Below, one piece after another: positions 44,669 through 52,701 of a stretch of 64,000 nucleotides of DNA. This stretch comes from Echinicola sp. 20G. GTDB taxonomy: Bacteria > Bacteroidota > Bacteroidia > Cytophagales > Cyclobacteriaceae. Made by a program: the position numbers and the translations under genes. The notes beneath the pieces were generated by a model. The model worked only from the letters and a program-made list of their open reading frames with translations. It made no database searches and had not been told where the DNA came from. Within the stretch, counting starts at the first letter, position 1, and each line of letters opens with the position of its first letter. The DNA lies in contig NZ_AP024154.1 of the NCBI RefSeq assembly GCF_015533855.1, positions 2,858,501 to 2,922,500 of the forward strand, read 5' to 3'.

Positions 44669-45445
44669 ATGAATCGAATAGATAATTTATTTCAAAAGAA
44701 AAAAGAAAATATACTCTCCATCTATTTTACAGCAGGTTTTCCAAAACTGGAAGATACCATCACAGTAATGGAGGGAATTGAAGAAGCCGGGGCTGATATT
44801 ATAGAAATTGGCATGCCATACTCCGATCCTGTTGCCGATGGACCAACTATTCAGGAAAGCAATAAAGTTGCGTTGGAAAATGGAATGAGCATGAAAAAAA
44901 TGTTTAGCCAGCTGGAAAATATGCGCGATAAAATTTCCATTCCTGTAGTATTGATGGGGTATTTGAATCCCATTATGCAGTATGGAGTGGAGGCTTTTTG
45001 CCAAAAATGCAAGGAAGTGGGGGTAGATGGACTGATTGTTCCTGACCTTCCTATTCAACAGTATCAGGAAGATTATAAAGAATTGTTTGATCAATATGAC
45101 TTGAGAAATACCTTTCTGATTTCACCTCAGACCAGTGAGACTCGAATCAGGGAAATTGATAAGCAGTCAGATGGGTTCATTTATATGGTTTCTTCCCATA
45201 GCATTACTGGCGCCAAATCAGGCATCAGTGAGGAACAAATCGCCTATTTCGAAGGAGTGAAAGCTATGGAATTGGAAAATCCTAGATTGATAGGTTTTGG
45301 GATTTCAGACCATGCGACCTTTGCGACCGCATCTTCTTATAGTAATGGAGCGATCATTGGAAGTGCTTTTATAAAAGTGCTTAGAGATGCCAAGAACCTC
45401 AAACAAGATATAAAAACTTTTATTCAGGGAGTAAAACAAGCTTAA
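44669..45445 (+). CDS. trpA: Tryptophan synthase alpha chain
   Basis: Splits indole-3-glycerol phosphate to indole and glyceraldehyde 3-phosphate. A 258-residue TIM barrel with YFTAGFPKLEDT, the catalytic E46 and D57 in IIEIGMPYSDPVADGPTIQ, PVVLMGYLNPIMQYG, VPDLPIQQ and YMVSSHSITGAKS. The gap from trpB is 78 bases with no obvious hairpin. It ends 3 bases before the DAHP synthase gene, so both are in the same transcript. Confidence 0.97.
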   Translation: MNRIDNLFQKKKENILSIYFTAGFPKLEDTITVMEGIEEAGADIIEIGMPYSDPVADGPTIQESNKVALENGMSMKKMFSQLENMRDKISIPVVLMGYLNPIMQYGVEAFCQKCKEVGVDGLIVPDLPIQQYQEDYKELFDQYDLRNTFLISPQTSETRIREIDKQSDGFIYMVSSHSITGAKSGISEEQIAYFEGVKAMELENPRLIGFGISDHATFATASSYSNGAIIGSAFIKVLRDAKNLKQDIKTFIQGVKQA

Positions 45446-45448
45446 GCC

Positions 45449-46468
45449 ATGATTATACAAGTAAAACCGGATATTTCTGAAAATCAAAAAGAAAGTTTGA
45501 TCAATGAAATTAATCAAATAGGTTACAAGATCACAGAGGTGAATACCCAAGAAGGAACTTACCTCGTGGGAATTGGTAGTTCTGAATTTGACATTAGGAA
45601 ATTTGGTCACCATGAAGGGATCCAAGATATCCATATTGTTTCTGATGCCTACAAATTGGTTTCAAAAAAGTGGAAAGTAAAACCAACTTCCATTGATCTT
45701 GGTGATGGGGTGTTTATCAAAGAAGGGGATATGGCCGTAATGGCTGGGCCGTGCTCGATAGAGAGTGAGGAGCAGATTGTAAAGGTTATAGACCACCTGA
45801 AAGAAAATAATATCAAAATAATGCGGGGCGGGGTTTATAAGCCAAGAAGTAGCCCTTATGCCTTTCGTGGATTGGGAATTGATGGTTTAAAGTTATGGCA
45901 TAAATTGGCCAGTGAAGCTGGGATCAAAATCATTACTGAAGTAATGCAGGTTTCCCAAATTGAAGAAATGCTGGATTATGTGGATGTTTTTCAGGTAGGT
46001 GCCCGGAATACCCAAAACTTTAACCTACTAGATGAATTGGGCAAGGTGGATAAACCAGTGATGATCAAAAGAGGGATTTCAGGAACTATTGAAGAATTAC
46101 TTCAGTCAGCAGAATATGTGTTTTCCGGTGGGAATGAGAAATTGATTTTGTGTGAAAGAGGAATTAGAACTTATGAAAAAGCCAGTAGAAATACCCTTGA
46201 CCTCAATGCTGTGCCTATCTTGAAGGATAAGTCTCATTTGCCAGTGGTGGTGGACCCTTCTCATGGAATTGGCATCAGGAAATTTGTGCATCAAATGGCT
46301 TTGGCTGGCGTGATGGCAGGGGCTGATGGTATTATTTACGAAGCGCATGAAATTCCAGAAAAAGCCTACTCTGATGGTCAACAAACCTTGAATTTCGCAC
46401 AAAGTGCCCAATTGACAAGTCAAATTCGACAAACATTTGCGATGAGAAAAACCTTTGATTTATTGTAA
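45449..46468 (+). CDS. aroF: 3-deoxy-7-phosphoheptulonate (DAHP) synthase, type I-beta
   Basis: First step of the shikimate pathway (PEP plus erythrose 4-phosphate). At 339 residues it has an N-terminal ferredoxin-like domain of about 70 residues (IIQVKPDISENQKESLINEI), as in regulated beta-type enzymes. The catalytic barrel has MAGPCSIESEEQ, MRGGVYKPRSSPYAFRGLG, ITEVMQVSQIEEML, VGARNTQNFNLL and LPVVVDPSHGIGIR. It ends the trp operon, 3 bases after trpA, so carbon entry into the pathway is placed under the Trp attenuator. Gene symbol is by function; the paralogue identity is uncertain. Confidence 0.92.
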   Translation: MIIQVKPDISENQKESLINEINQIGYKITEVNTQEGTYLVGIGSSEFDIRKFGHHEGIQDIHIVSDAYKLVSKKWKVKPTSIDLGDGVFIKEGDMAVMAGPCSIESEEQIVKVIDHLKENNIKIMRGGVYKPRSSPYAFRGLGIDGLKLWHKLASEAGIKIITEVMQVSQIEEMLDYVDVFQVGARNTQNFNLLDELGKVDKPVMIKRGISGTIEELLQSAEYVFSGGNEKLILCERGIRTYEKASRNTLDLNAVPILKDKSHLPVVVDPSHGIGIRKFVHQMALAGVMAGADGIIYEAHEIPEKAYSDGQQTLNFAQSAQLTSQIRQTFAMRKTFDLL

Positions 46469-46472
46469 GTTA

Positions 46473-46503
46473 TTGGTTTTGAAAAGGTGAATACTTATAT
46501 TTG
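46473..46503 (+). promoter_or_regulatory. Promoter of the phenylalanine hydroxylase gene and its leader
   Basis: TTGG (46473-46476), 19 bases, TATATTTG (46496-46503), a good -33/-7 match. It lies just after the aroF stop and 9 bases before the leader peptide ATG, so this gene has its own transcript. Confidence 0.7.
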
Positions 46504-46512
46504 TCACTCATA

Positions 46513-46575
46513 ATGAAGCAGTCAACAGTAAAATATCATAGCTACTATTACCATTTCCTTCCCTTCAAGGATTAG
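46513..46575 (+). CDS. Tyr-rich leader peptide of the phenylalanine hydroxylase gene
   Basis: A 20-residue ORF (KYHSYYYHF core) with Tyr codons at residues 8, 11, 12 and 13 and two Phe codons, between promoter and terminator. Its stop codon (46573-46575) lies inside ggattagg (46569-46576). That octamer is complementary to cctaatcc (46615-46622) of the terminator 5' arm and identical to part of the 3' arm. A ribosome that reaches the stop hides the octamer and lets the terminator form. One stalled at Tyr codons leaves it free to form the antiterminator. Tyrosine, the product of the enzyme, is thus the probable signal. The leader starts with MKQ, like the trp leader. Confidence 0.85.
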   Translation: MKQSTVKYHSYYYHFLPFKD

Positions 46576-46610
46576 GTGTAACGCTGTGTGCATTACTATA
46601 AGGAATATTT

Positions 46611-46643
46611 AAGGCCTAATCCAATTTTGGATTAGGCCTTTTT
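46611..46643 (+). terminator. Attenuator terminator before the phenylalanine hydroxylase gene
   Basis: A perfect 12-bp stem aaggcctaatcc (46611-46622) / ggattaggcctt (46629-46640) with loop aatttt is followed by ttt. The 5' arm can alternatively pair with the leader octamer 46569-46576. Confidence 0.92.
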
Positions 46644-46703
46644 GCTTTCATAACCAGACAAAATATTTAACGTAAATTTAGTAAGAACAAACCCAGATAT
46701 AAG

Positions 46704-47486
46704 ATGACAGGAAAATCAGCAGATTGGGTATTTCAGGATCCCAGGTTACAGGAAATGCATCAAGATTATGGTGCTTACACTTCAGAGGACTTTGAAGTTT
46801 GGAAAATCCTTTACGAGAGACAGATTATCAACCTTCCCAAAGCAGCTTCTCAAGCTTATTTGGATGGAATAAAAGCCGTTAACTTTGGCTCAGATAGGAT
46901 TGCCAATTTTGCAGAAGTAAATGAAAAACTTAGAGAAACGACCGGGTGGAGTGTGCAGGTAGTGCCTGGGCTGATCGATGATGACCTATTCTTTGGCCTA
47001 TTGCGAAATAGGCGTTTCCCATCTTCCACTTGGCTGAGGAAGATGGAACAGCTGGATTACTTGGAAGAACCAGATATGTTTCATGATGCTTTTGCTCATA
47101 TGCCTTTGCTCACCAACCAGCCTTATGTTGACTTTTTGGAAGATTTAAGTGGGATTGCTTTGAAGTATATTGATAATAAATGGGCCATCCATTTACTGTC
47201 AAGAATTTATTGGTTTACCATTGAATTTGGTTTGATCCGGGAAAATGGGGTATTGAAAATTTATGGTGCCGGAATACTTAGTTCTGCTGGGGAAACCAAG
47301 TTTAGCCTTTCTGATGAACCTACCCATATTGAGTATGATGTCAGAAAAATCATGCAGACAGCTTACTGGAAAGATAAATTCCAGGATAAATATTTTGTGA
47401 TTGAAAGTTATGAGCAATTGTACCAATCTATTCCTGAAATCGAGAGGGTTTTGGAAGAGGAATTGGCCAATTCCTCAGTGGATTAG
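46704..47486 (+). CDS. phhA: Phenylalanine 4-hydroxylase
   Basis: Non-haem iron, pterin-dependent conversion of phenylalanine to tyrosine. It has 260 residues, as in bacterial enzymes that lack the ACT domain. Iron ligands are H127 and H132 in FHDAFAHMPLL and E174 in FTIEFGL. VQVVPGLIDDDLFFGLLRNRRFPSSTWLR is the pterin/substrate region, and YGAGILSSAGE comes near 190. It lies directly behind its own promoter, Tyr leader and attenuator. Being controlled by Tyr suggests a biosynthetic role (making tyrosine) rather than Phe breakdown. Confidence 0.96.
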   Translation: MTGKSADWVFQDPRLQEMHQDYGAYTSEDFEVWKILYERQIINLPKAASQAYLDGIKAVNFGSDRIANFAEVNEKLRETTGWSVQVVPGLIDDDLFFGLLRNRRFPSSTWLRKMEQLDYLEEPDMFHDAFAHMPLLTNQPYVDFLEDLSGIALKYIDNKWAIHLLSRIYWFTIEFGLIRENGVLKIYGAGILSSAGETKFSLSDEPTHIEYDVRKIMQTAYWKDKFQDKYFVIESYEQLYQSIPEIERVLEEELANSSVD

Positions 47487-47595
47487 GGAGGTCTTGGTAA
47501 GGAGATCAATTTTGAAATGGTTTCATTGAAATTTTGAAAAATTTCTCCTTTGCCAAATAGCCTCAAGAATACCTTCATAAATAGGGAATAATGTT

Positions 47596-47603
47596 TAATT
47601 TTG
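47596..47603 (+). promoter_or_regulatory. Candidate -7 element for the his genes
   Basis: TAATTTTG matches TAnnTTTG in the 246-bp gap between the phenylalanine hydroxylase gene and hisH. The -33 region is not convincing. Confidence 0.4.
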
Positions 47604-47614
47604 GTATTCTGAAA

Positions 47615-47698
47615 ATGGGAGTTAGAAAAGCTTTCAAAGAGCAGATCAAAAAATTACAAACCAAAGCAATAGACCTCGAAGTATCCTTTGGGACTTAG
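47615..47698 (+). CDS. Possible short leader ORF before hisH
   Basis: A 27-codon ORF (MGVRKAFKEQIKKLQTKAI...) that begins after the candidate promoter and ends at a tag on the 3' arm of the hairpin 47668-47707. It contains no His codon, so classical His attenuation is not supported. An in-frame ATG also lies at 47591. Whether it is translated is unknown; its position relative to the hairpin is the only reason to list it. Confidence 0.25.
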   Translation: MGVRKAFKEQIKKLQTKAIDLEVSFGT

Positions 47699-47716
47699 AG
47701 GTCTATTTAGCTTTTT
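47668..47716 (+). terminator. Hairpin with T-run before hisH, terminator or attenuator
   Basis: A 10-bp perfect stem aatagacctc (47668-47677) / gaggtctatt (47698-47707), with further inner pairing (aagt..cc / gg..actt), followed by ttttt at 47712-47716. It ends 17 bases before the hisH ATG, downstream of the candidate his promoter, which is the arrangement of an attenuator. It could instead terminate the upstream transcript. Confidence 0.6.
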
Positions 47717-47732
47717 AGCTTATAGAAATTCA

Positions 47733-48317
47733 ATGGATGTAGCCATTATAAAATATAATTCCGGAAACGTGCAGTCGGTGTTATATGCGATGGAACGTTT
47801 GGGGGTCAACGCAAAATTGACCGATGATGTGGAAGAAATCAAAAAGGCGGATAAGGTGATTTTTCCAGGACAGGGAGAGGCCAGTTCTGCCATGAAATAC
47901 CTCAGGGAAAGAAGATTAGATCAGTTGATCAAAGAACTTAAGCAACCCTTTTTTGGGATCTGCTTGGGACAGCAGCTGCTCTGTGAGTATTCGGAAGAAA
48001 ATGACACTACCTGTTTGGGAATTTTTCCGATCAAGGTGAAGAAATTCCCTCCTTTGGACAAGGTGCCTCATGTAGGGTGGAACAATCTCCAAGAACTTAA
48101 AAGTCCACTGCTAAATGGATTGGATGAAACTGACTATGTGTATTATGTCCATAGTTACTTTGCCGAAATCCATCCTGAATATACCATAGCCAGCACCCAT
48201 TATTTGGAGGACTTTAGTGCCTTGTTGCATAAGGATAATTATTATGCAATGCAGGCCCATCCGGAAAAGAGCAGCCTTTCCGGTCAAAAAATATTAACCA
48301 ACTTCTTGAATTTATAA
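47733..48317 (+). CDS. hisH: Imidazole glycerol phosphate synthase glutaminase subunit
   Basis: Supplies ammonia to HisF. It has 194 residues from the ATG at 47733 ([16 protein letters not shown]), matching the family start; the upstream in-frame start at 47688 falls inside the terminator hairpin and is rejected. Nucleophile C77 in [21 protein letters not shown] oxyanion block, VPHVGWNNL, and HPEKSS for the His-Glu pair. First of four his genes here; hisG, hisD, hisC and hisB are not in the window. Confidence 0.96.
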   Translation: MDVAIIKYNSGNVQSVLYAMERLGVNAKLTDDVEEIKKADKVIFPGQGEASSAMKYLRERRLDQLIKELKQPFFGICLGQQLLCEYSEENDTTCLGIFPIKVKKFPPLDKVPHVGWNNLQELKSPLLNGLDETDYVYYVHSYFAEIHPEYTIASTHYLEDFSALLHKDNYYAMQAHPEKSSLSGQKILTNFLNL

Positions 48318-48319
48318 TC

Positions 48320-49039
48320 ATGGAAATTATTCCAGCTATTGATATTATTGGGGGCAAATGTGTCCGTTTGACCCAAGGTGATTATGGACAGAAAAAAGAA
48401 TATGCTGACAACCCATTAGAAATTGCGAAAAAGTTTGAAGGGGCAGGCATCAGGAGATTACACTTGGTAGACTTGGATGGAGCAAAAGCCAAGACAATTG
48501 TCAATAGATCCGTATTGGAAAAGATTACTACCAACACATCCTTAAAAGTGGATTTTGGTGGAGGCGTACAATCTGAGGAAACAATCAAAATGGCTTTTGA
48601 TGCAGGTGCTTCACAAGTAACAGGAGGAAGCATAGCTGTAAAGAATCCAACTTTATATGAGGGTTGGCTCGAAAGCTTTGGCTCAGAGAAAATCATCTTA
48701 GGGGCTGATGCAAAAGACCGTAAAATAGCCATTAGTGGTTGGGAGGAAACTACTGAGGCAGATGTGATAGATTTTATTAAGAATTATCATGCCAAAGGTG
48801 TCAAGTATGTGATTTGTACCGACGTGGCCAAAGACGGCTTGCTTCAAGGTCCCTCAGTGGATTTATACAAAGAGATCCTTCAAGAAATTCCAGAAATTCA
48901 ACTGATAGCCAGTGGTGGGGTTTCCGAGGTGAAAGATTTGGAGGAGTTGCAGAAAATAGGAGTGTATGGTACCATAGTAGGTAAGGCGTACTATGAAGGA
49001 AGAATTGCATTGGAACAACTTGCTGAATTTGTGAATTAA
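48320..49039 (+). CDS. hisA: ProFAR isomerase
   Basis: Fourth step of histidine synthesis: isomerization of ProFAR to PRFAR. A 239-residue TIM barrel with [20 protein letters not shown] (catalytic Asp8), [38 protein letters not shown] with the second catalytic Asp, and LIASGGVS and [10 protein letters not shown]. It starts 2 bases after hisH. Confidence 0.97.
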   Translation: MEIIPAIDIIGGKCVRLTQGDYGQKKEYADNPLEIAKKFEGAGIRRLHLVDLDGAKAKTIVNRSVLEKITTNTSLKVDFGGGVQSEETIKMAFDAGASQVTGGSIAVKNPTLYEGWLESFGSEKIILGADAKDRKIAISGWEETTEADVIDFIKNYHAKGVKYVICTDVAKDGLLQGPSVDLYKEILQEIPEIQLIASGGVSEVKDLEELQKIGVYGTIVGKAYYEGRIALEQLAEFVN

Positions 49040-49045
49040 GCGCTT

Positions 49046-49801
49046 ATGTTGACAAAGAGAATTATACCGTGCCTGGATATCAAGGAGGGCAGAACTGTCA
49101 AAGGGGTTAATTTTGTGGACTTGAGAGATGCAGGAGATCCGGTGGAGTTGGCCAAGGTTTACTCAGATGAAGGAGCGGATGAATTGGTGTTTTTGGATAT
49201 TACGGCGACTGTAGATAAACGAAAAACTTTGGTCGAGCTTGTTACCCGGGTGGCTAAGGCGATCAATATTCCTTTTACAGTTGGAGGAGGGATTTCCACG
49301 GTGGAAGATGTAAAGGTGCTTTTAAACGCTGGAGCTGATAAAATCAGTATCAATTCCGCGGCTGTAAAAAGGCCTGAAGTGATCAATGAGATGGCGGCTG
49401 AGTTTGGTAGTCAATGCATAGTCGTAGCGATCGACACCAGAAGTCTTGATGGAATTGACTTTGTTCATACACATGGAGGAAGAAAGCCAACTCTATTGAA
49501 AACTCAGGAATGGGCCAAGGAAGTGGCAGAAAGAGGAGCTGGAGAAATCCTACTGACCAGCATGGATCATGATGGGACCAAGGCAGGTTTTGCCAATGAC
49601 TTGACCAGTGAAATATCCTCATCTTTGAGTATTCCGGTGATTGCCTCAGGTGGAGCAGGAAACATGCAGCACTTTAAAGATGTGTTTACTGCGGGAAAAG
49701 CAGAAGCGGCGCTGGCGGCCAGTATTTTTCACTTTAAAGAAATTGGCATTCCTGATTTGAAAAGATATTTGGCCGAAGAGGGAGTTAGTACAAGAATTTA
49801 A
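49046..49801 (+). CDS. hisF: Imidazole glycerol phosphate synthase cyclase subunit
   Basis: Joins ammonia with PRFAR to give imidazole glycerol phosphate and AICAR. A 251-residue TIM barrel paralogous to HisA, with [32 protein letters not shown] (catalytic Asp11), [35 protein letters not shown] (second catalytic Asp) and ASGGAG. It lies 6 bases after hisA and works in a complex with HisH. Confidence 0.97.
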   Translation: MLTKRIIPCLDIKEGRTVKGVNFVDLRDAGDPVELAKVYSDEGADELVFLDITATVDKRKTLVELVTRVAKAINIPFTVGGGISTVEDVKVLLNAGADKISINSAAVKRPEVINEMAAEFGSQCIVVAIDTRSLDGIDFVHTHGGRKPTLLKTQEWAKEVAERGAGEILLTSMDHDGTKAGFANDLTSEISSSLSIPVIASGGAGNMQHFKDVFTAGKAEAALAASIFHFKEIGIPDLKRYLAEEGVSTRI

Positions 49802-49851
49802 TTTTGAATCGAAAAAAAAAGGCCTGTGCATGTTAGGACAGGTAATGAATA

Positions 49852-50457
49852 ATGGAAGAGTTAAAGATAGATTTTGAAAAAGTAAATGGTTTGGTTCCGG
49901 CCATCATCCAAGACGCCAACACCAATAAAGTGTTGATGCTGGGGTATATGAATGAAGAGGCACTGAAACAAACCCAAGATACGGGAAAGGTGACATTTTT
50001 TAGTCGTACCAAACAAAGGCTGTGGACCAAAGGGGAAACTTCAGGTAATTTTTTGAATGTAATAGAAATTTTATTGGATTGCGATCAGGACACTTTATTG
50101 ATCAAGGTGGAACCTGTTGGTCCTGTGTGTCATACTGGAGCTGATACTTGCTTTAAAGAAGATAATAAATCAAAAACGGCCTTTATTGACCATCTAAGAA
50201 GTATTATCAAAGACCGTAAAAACAACCCATCAGACCAATCCTATACTGCTTCTTTGTTTGCTAAAGGGATCAACAAAGTAGCCCAAAAAGTAGGAGAAGA
50301 AGCTGTGGAAATTGTCATTGAAGCCAAAGATGACAATAAGGGATTATTTATGGGAGAAGCTGCTGATTTATTGTTCCATTATTTGGTGCTTTTGGAAGCG
50401 AAAGGTTACGAATTGGATGAAGTAATGGACGTGCTTATTGAAAGGCATAAAAAATAA
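49852..50457 (+). CDS. hisIE: Bifunctional PR-AMP cyclohydrolase / PR-ATP pyrophosphatase
   Basis: A fusion of 201 residues. N-terminal HisI (about 1-105) has VLMLGYMNEEAL, FFSRTKQRLWTKGETSGN and the metal site DCDQDTLLIKVEPVGPVCHTGADTC. C-terminal HisE (about 115-201) has SYTASLFAKGINKVAQKVGEEAVEIVIEA and AADLLFHYLVLL. It performs steps two and three of the pathway. Last gene of the his cluster; a strong bidirectional terminator follows. Confidence 0.96.
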   Translation: MEELKIDFEKVNGLVPAIIQDANTNKVLMLGYMNEEALKQTQDTGKVTFFSRTKQRLWTKGETSGNFLNVIEILLDCDQDTLLIKVEPVGPVCHTGADTCFKEDNKSKTAFIDHLRSIIKDRKNNPSDQSYTASLFAKGINKVAQKVGEEAVEIVIEAKDDNKGLFMGEAADLLFHYLVLLEAKGYELDEVMDVLIERHKK

Positions 50458-50487
50458 AAAGAAGACATATATAAGTAATAGTAAAAG

Positions 50488-50534
50488 GATGCCTTGCGGT
50501 TTTGTTATTGACTTTACCACGAGGCATCTTTTTT
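50488..50534. terminator. Bidirectional terminator between hisIE and the S41 peptidase gene
   Basis: A stem gatgcct (50488-50494) / aggcatc (50522-50528), extended by a few further pairs, with a long loop and six T on the plus strand. It lies between two convergent genes. Confidence 0.75.
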
Positions 50535-50537
50535 AAA

Positions 50538-51872
50538 TTAATACACAGGAAACTCTTTTTGCAAGCCTTCAAAGTCGTCGATCATATTCCATAAGGGCTC
50601 TTTGACTATAGTTCGTTCTCCTGCGGGGAAGCTTCCCGTGGATATATAGTTCAATGCAGCTTTTAATCTTGGTTCTTCTACGTCTCCCCAGTTTTTTGAA
50701 ATCCCATCAGATGCCTTATAATTCACTGGAAACCCATTATAATAATCTGCAGTTCCATTGGCATTGGCCGTGGAAAAAGTAATAGGAACTAATTCTACAT
50801 TGTTTTCTTTGAGTATTTTATTGTAAGAAGAAAGTGGGAATGCGCCTACTGGTTTTCCATAGGTATTTGAACCCACTAAAATAACTTCCATGTATGGCGT
50901 TAGGCAGTTGATGGTCAATTCACTAGCAGAGGCGGATCCCCCTGCTGTAATAAAGAAAATTCTGTCCAATTGAATATTGCCGCTTTTAGTGAAATTGGTG
51001 GCTTCATCAAACTCTGTTTTGTTGGAATTGTGCTTATTGGTGTACATGACCTTTCCATTGCCAGCTGCAGGTACTAGCCTGTTCATAATTTGTTCTGCCA
51101 CAGCCACAGATCCGCCACCATTGTATCGAAGGTCGATAATCAATTCATCGATGTTTTCATTCTCAAAGTAATCAAGTGTTTCTTCTACCTCTACGCTTTT
51201 GGTTGGGCTGATACCTGCGGTAGCTTTGAAACTATTGTACACCCAGTAGCCTACATTTTTACTATCAATGTCAAAAACATTTTTGTATAGAACCGAATTG
51301 GATTGATATTCATCTTTTATGTTGGTCCGAGTTGTGGTGCTTCCATCAGGTAGTTCAAATTTGAAAGTGTTGCTGATTCCCGTTTCTGAAGGGCCTAAGG
51401 AAATACTGTATCCACTTGTTGTTTTATAGTCGGAAACTGGTTTGCCATTAATCTCCAAGACTTTCCAGCCTCTTTGCCATCCGTCTTTTCCAGCTGGAGA
51501 ATCTTCATACACAAAGGCGAGGAACAAGTTATCATTTGCATCAATTGCCCATCCAAAACCATGGCCGCTATTTTGCCCCGTAAAAGCTTTATCAAAATCC
51601 TCTCGGGTGGTTATATATGACCACCTGTCCAAAGGTTGATATTTTAAAGCTTCCAATAGGTCCTCATAAGAACTGTATGAATTAAAATCAATTCCTTCAG
51701 GTAGTTCGTCGTTCCAAAAATACCATTCGTGCATACTGGCAAAAATTCCAGTCTTGACCTGATAGGCTATTTCAGAAGGGGTGCCTGGATCATCCTGACA
51801 GGAAAAAGTGACCAATCCAAAAACGGCCGCTAAAAGAAGAAATGGTTTAAAGTTGAAGACTGTGTTTTTCAT
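50538..51872 (-). CDS. S41-family peptidase lipoprotein
   Basis: A 444-residue lipoprotein (lipobox VTFSC, C25) related to C-terminal processing peptidases. A helical N-terminal part (ASMHEWYFWNDELP) is followed by a PDZ-like segment about 100-180 (SPAGKDGWQRGWKVLEINGKPV). The S41 core has IDELIIDLRYNGGGSVAVAE, the catalytic Ser in GGSASAS (311-317) and Lys340 in NTYGKPVGA. In this phylum such stand-alone envelope members are common with unknown substrates. It is monocistronic and convergent with hisIE. Confidence 0.88.
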   Translation of the reverse strand: MKNTVFNFKPFLLLAAVFGLVTFSCQDDPGTPSEIAYQVKTGIFASMHEWYFWNDELPEGIDFNSYSSYEDLLEALKYQPLDRWSYITTREDFDKAFTGQNSGHGFGWAIDANDNLFLAFVYEDSPAGKDGWQRGWKVLEINGKPVSDYKTTSGYSISLGPSETGISNTFKFELPDGSTTTRTNIKDEYQSNSVLYKNVFDIDSKNVGYWVYNSFKATAGISPTKSVEVEETLDYFENENIDELIIDLRYNGGGSVAVAEQIMNRLVPAAGNGKVMYTNKHNSNKTEFDEATNFTKSGNIQLDRIFFITAGGSASASELTINCLTPYMEVILVGSNTYGKPVGAFPLSSYNKILKENNVELVPITFSTANANGTADYYNGFPVNYKASDGISKNWGDVEEPRLKAALNYISTGSFPAGERTIVKEPLWNMIDDFEGLQKEFPVY

Positions 51873-52023
51873 ATTGTCGAATCAAGTTCTTTTATAAACG
51901 TAAATCTACCATTAGTTAGTTTGATTTTAAGGAAATAGCGAAAAATTGATGAATTTTTAGAATAAACAAGGAAAGGTAAAACCTACTTTGGCTTTTGCTT
52001 GTTAATAAAGGAGTTAACCAAAT

Positions 52024-52695
52024 ATGACCATGGAAAAAACAGCAGCAAAAAGAACTACCAAAGTTGATAAACGAGCCAAAATCATTGAGAGCTACAAAAC
52101 TTACCTTCTGGAACATGGCAAAGAGCCAGTATCTGTGTTTAAGTTCACACAAAGTATCAAGCTGAAAGAGGTTGATTTTTATGCCTTTTTTTCCAGTTTC
52201 GTTGGGGTAAAAAGAGCCATTTGGCAATCCGTTTTTGAAGATACAGTTATCATTTTAAACGGGCAGGATGTCTATCAAGACTATAGTGCTAGGGAAAAGC
52301 TTTTGGCTTTCTTCTACACTTGGATTGAAGAATTGAAAAAAAATAGGAGTTACTTTTTGGCTCTTTATGGGGCAGGTAAATTACCAAAGGGCTCTCTCCC
52401 AAGAGAATTGGGAGGTTTTAGACAGGACTTTAAGGAATTTGCCAAAACAATTTTACAGCAAGGTGAGGAGCAGGAAGAGATTGCTTCAAGACCCTATATC
52501 AGTGAGAAATATGATGAGGCAATATGGTTGCAAGTGCTGTTTGTTTTTCGGTTTTGGGTAAATGATCATTCTGAAGGTTTTGAACGAACGGATGCAGCTA
52601 TAGAGAAGTCTGTCAACCTTGCCTTCGACCTTATGGGGAAAAGTGCATTGGACACTTTTGTCGATTTTGCCAAGTTTTTGTATCAGTCCAAATAA
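52024..52695 (+). CDS. TetR-like regulator
   Basis: A 223-residue protein. The N-terminus (about 15-65; KRAKIIESYKTYLLEHGKEPVSVFKFTQSIKLKEVDFYAFFSS) has the layout of a TetR HTH, although the helix spelling is divergent. A helical ligand-binding-type domain follows. A good ribosome site (aaaggag) precedes the ATG. The gene ends 6 bases before an ABC1-type kinase gene, and the pair is therefore one operon. Autoregulation or control of the kinase is plausible. Confidence 0.75.
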   Translation: MTMEKTAAKRTTKVDKRAKIIESYKTYLLEHGKEPVSVFKFTQSIKLKEVDFYAFFSSFVGVKRAIWQSVFEDTVIILNGQDVYQDYSAREKLLAFFYTWIEELKKNRSYFLALYGAGKLPKGSLPRELGGFRQDFKEFAKTILQQGEEQEEIASRPYISEKYDEAIWLQVLFVFRFWVNDHSEGFERTDAAIEKSVNLAFDLMGKSALDTFVDFAKFLYQSK

Positions 52696-52701
52696 GAGAA
52701 G

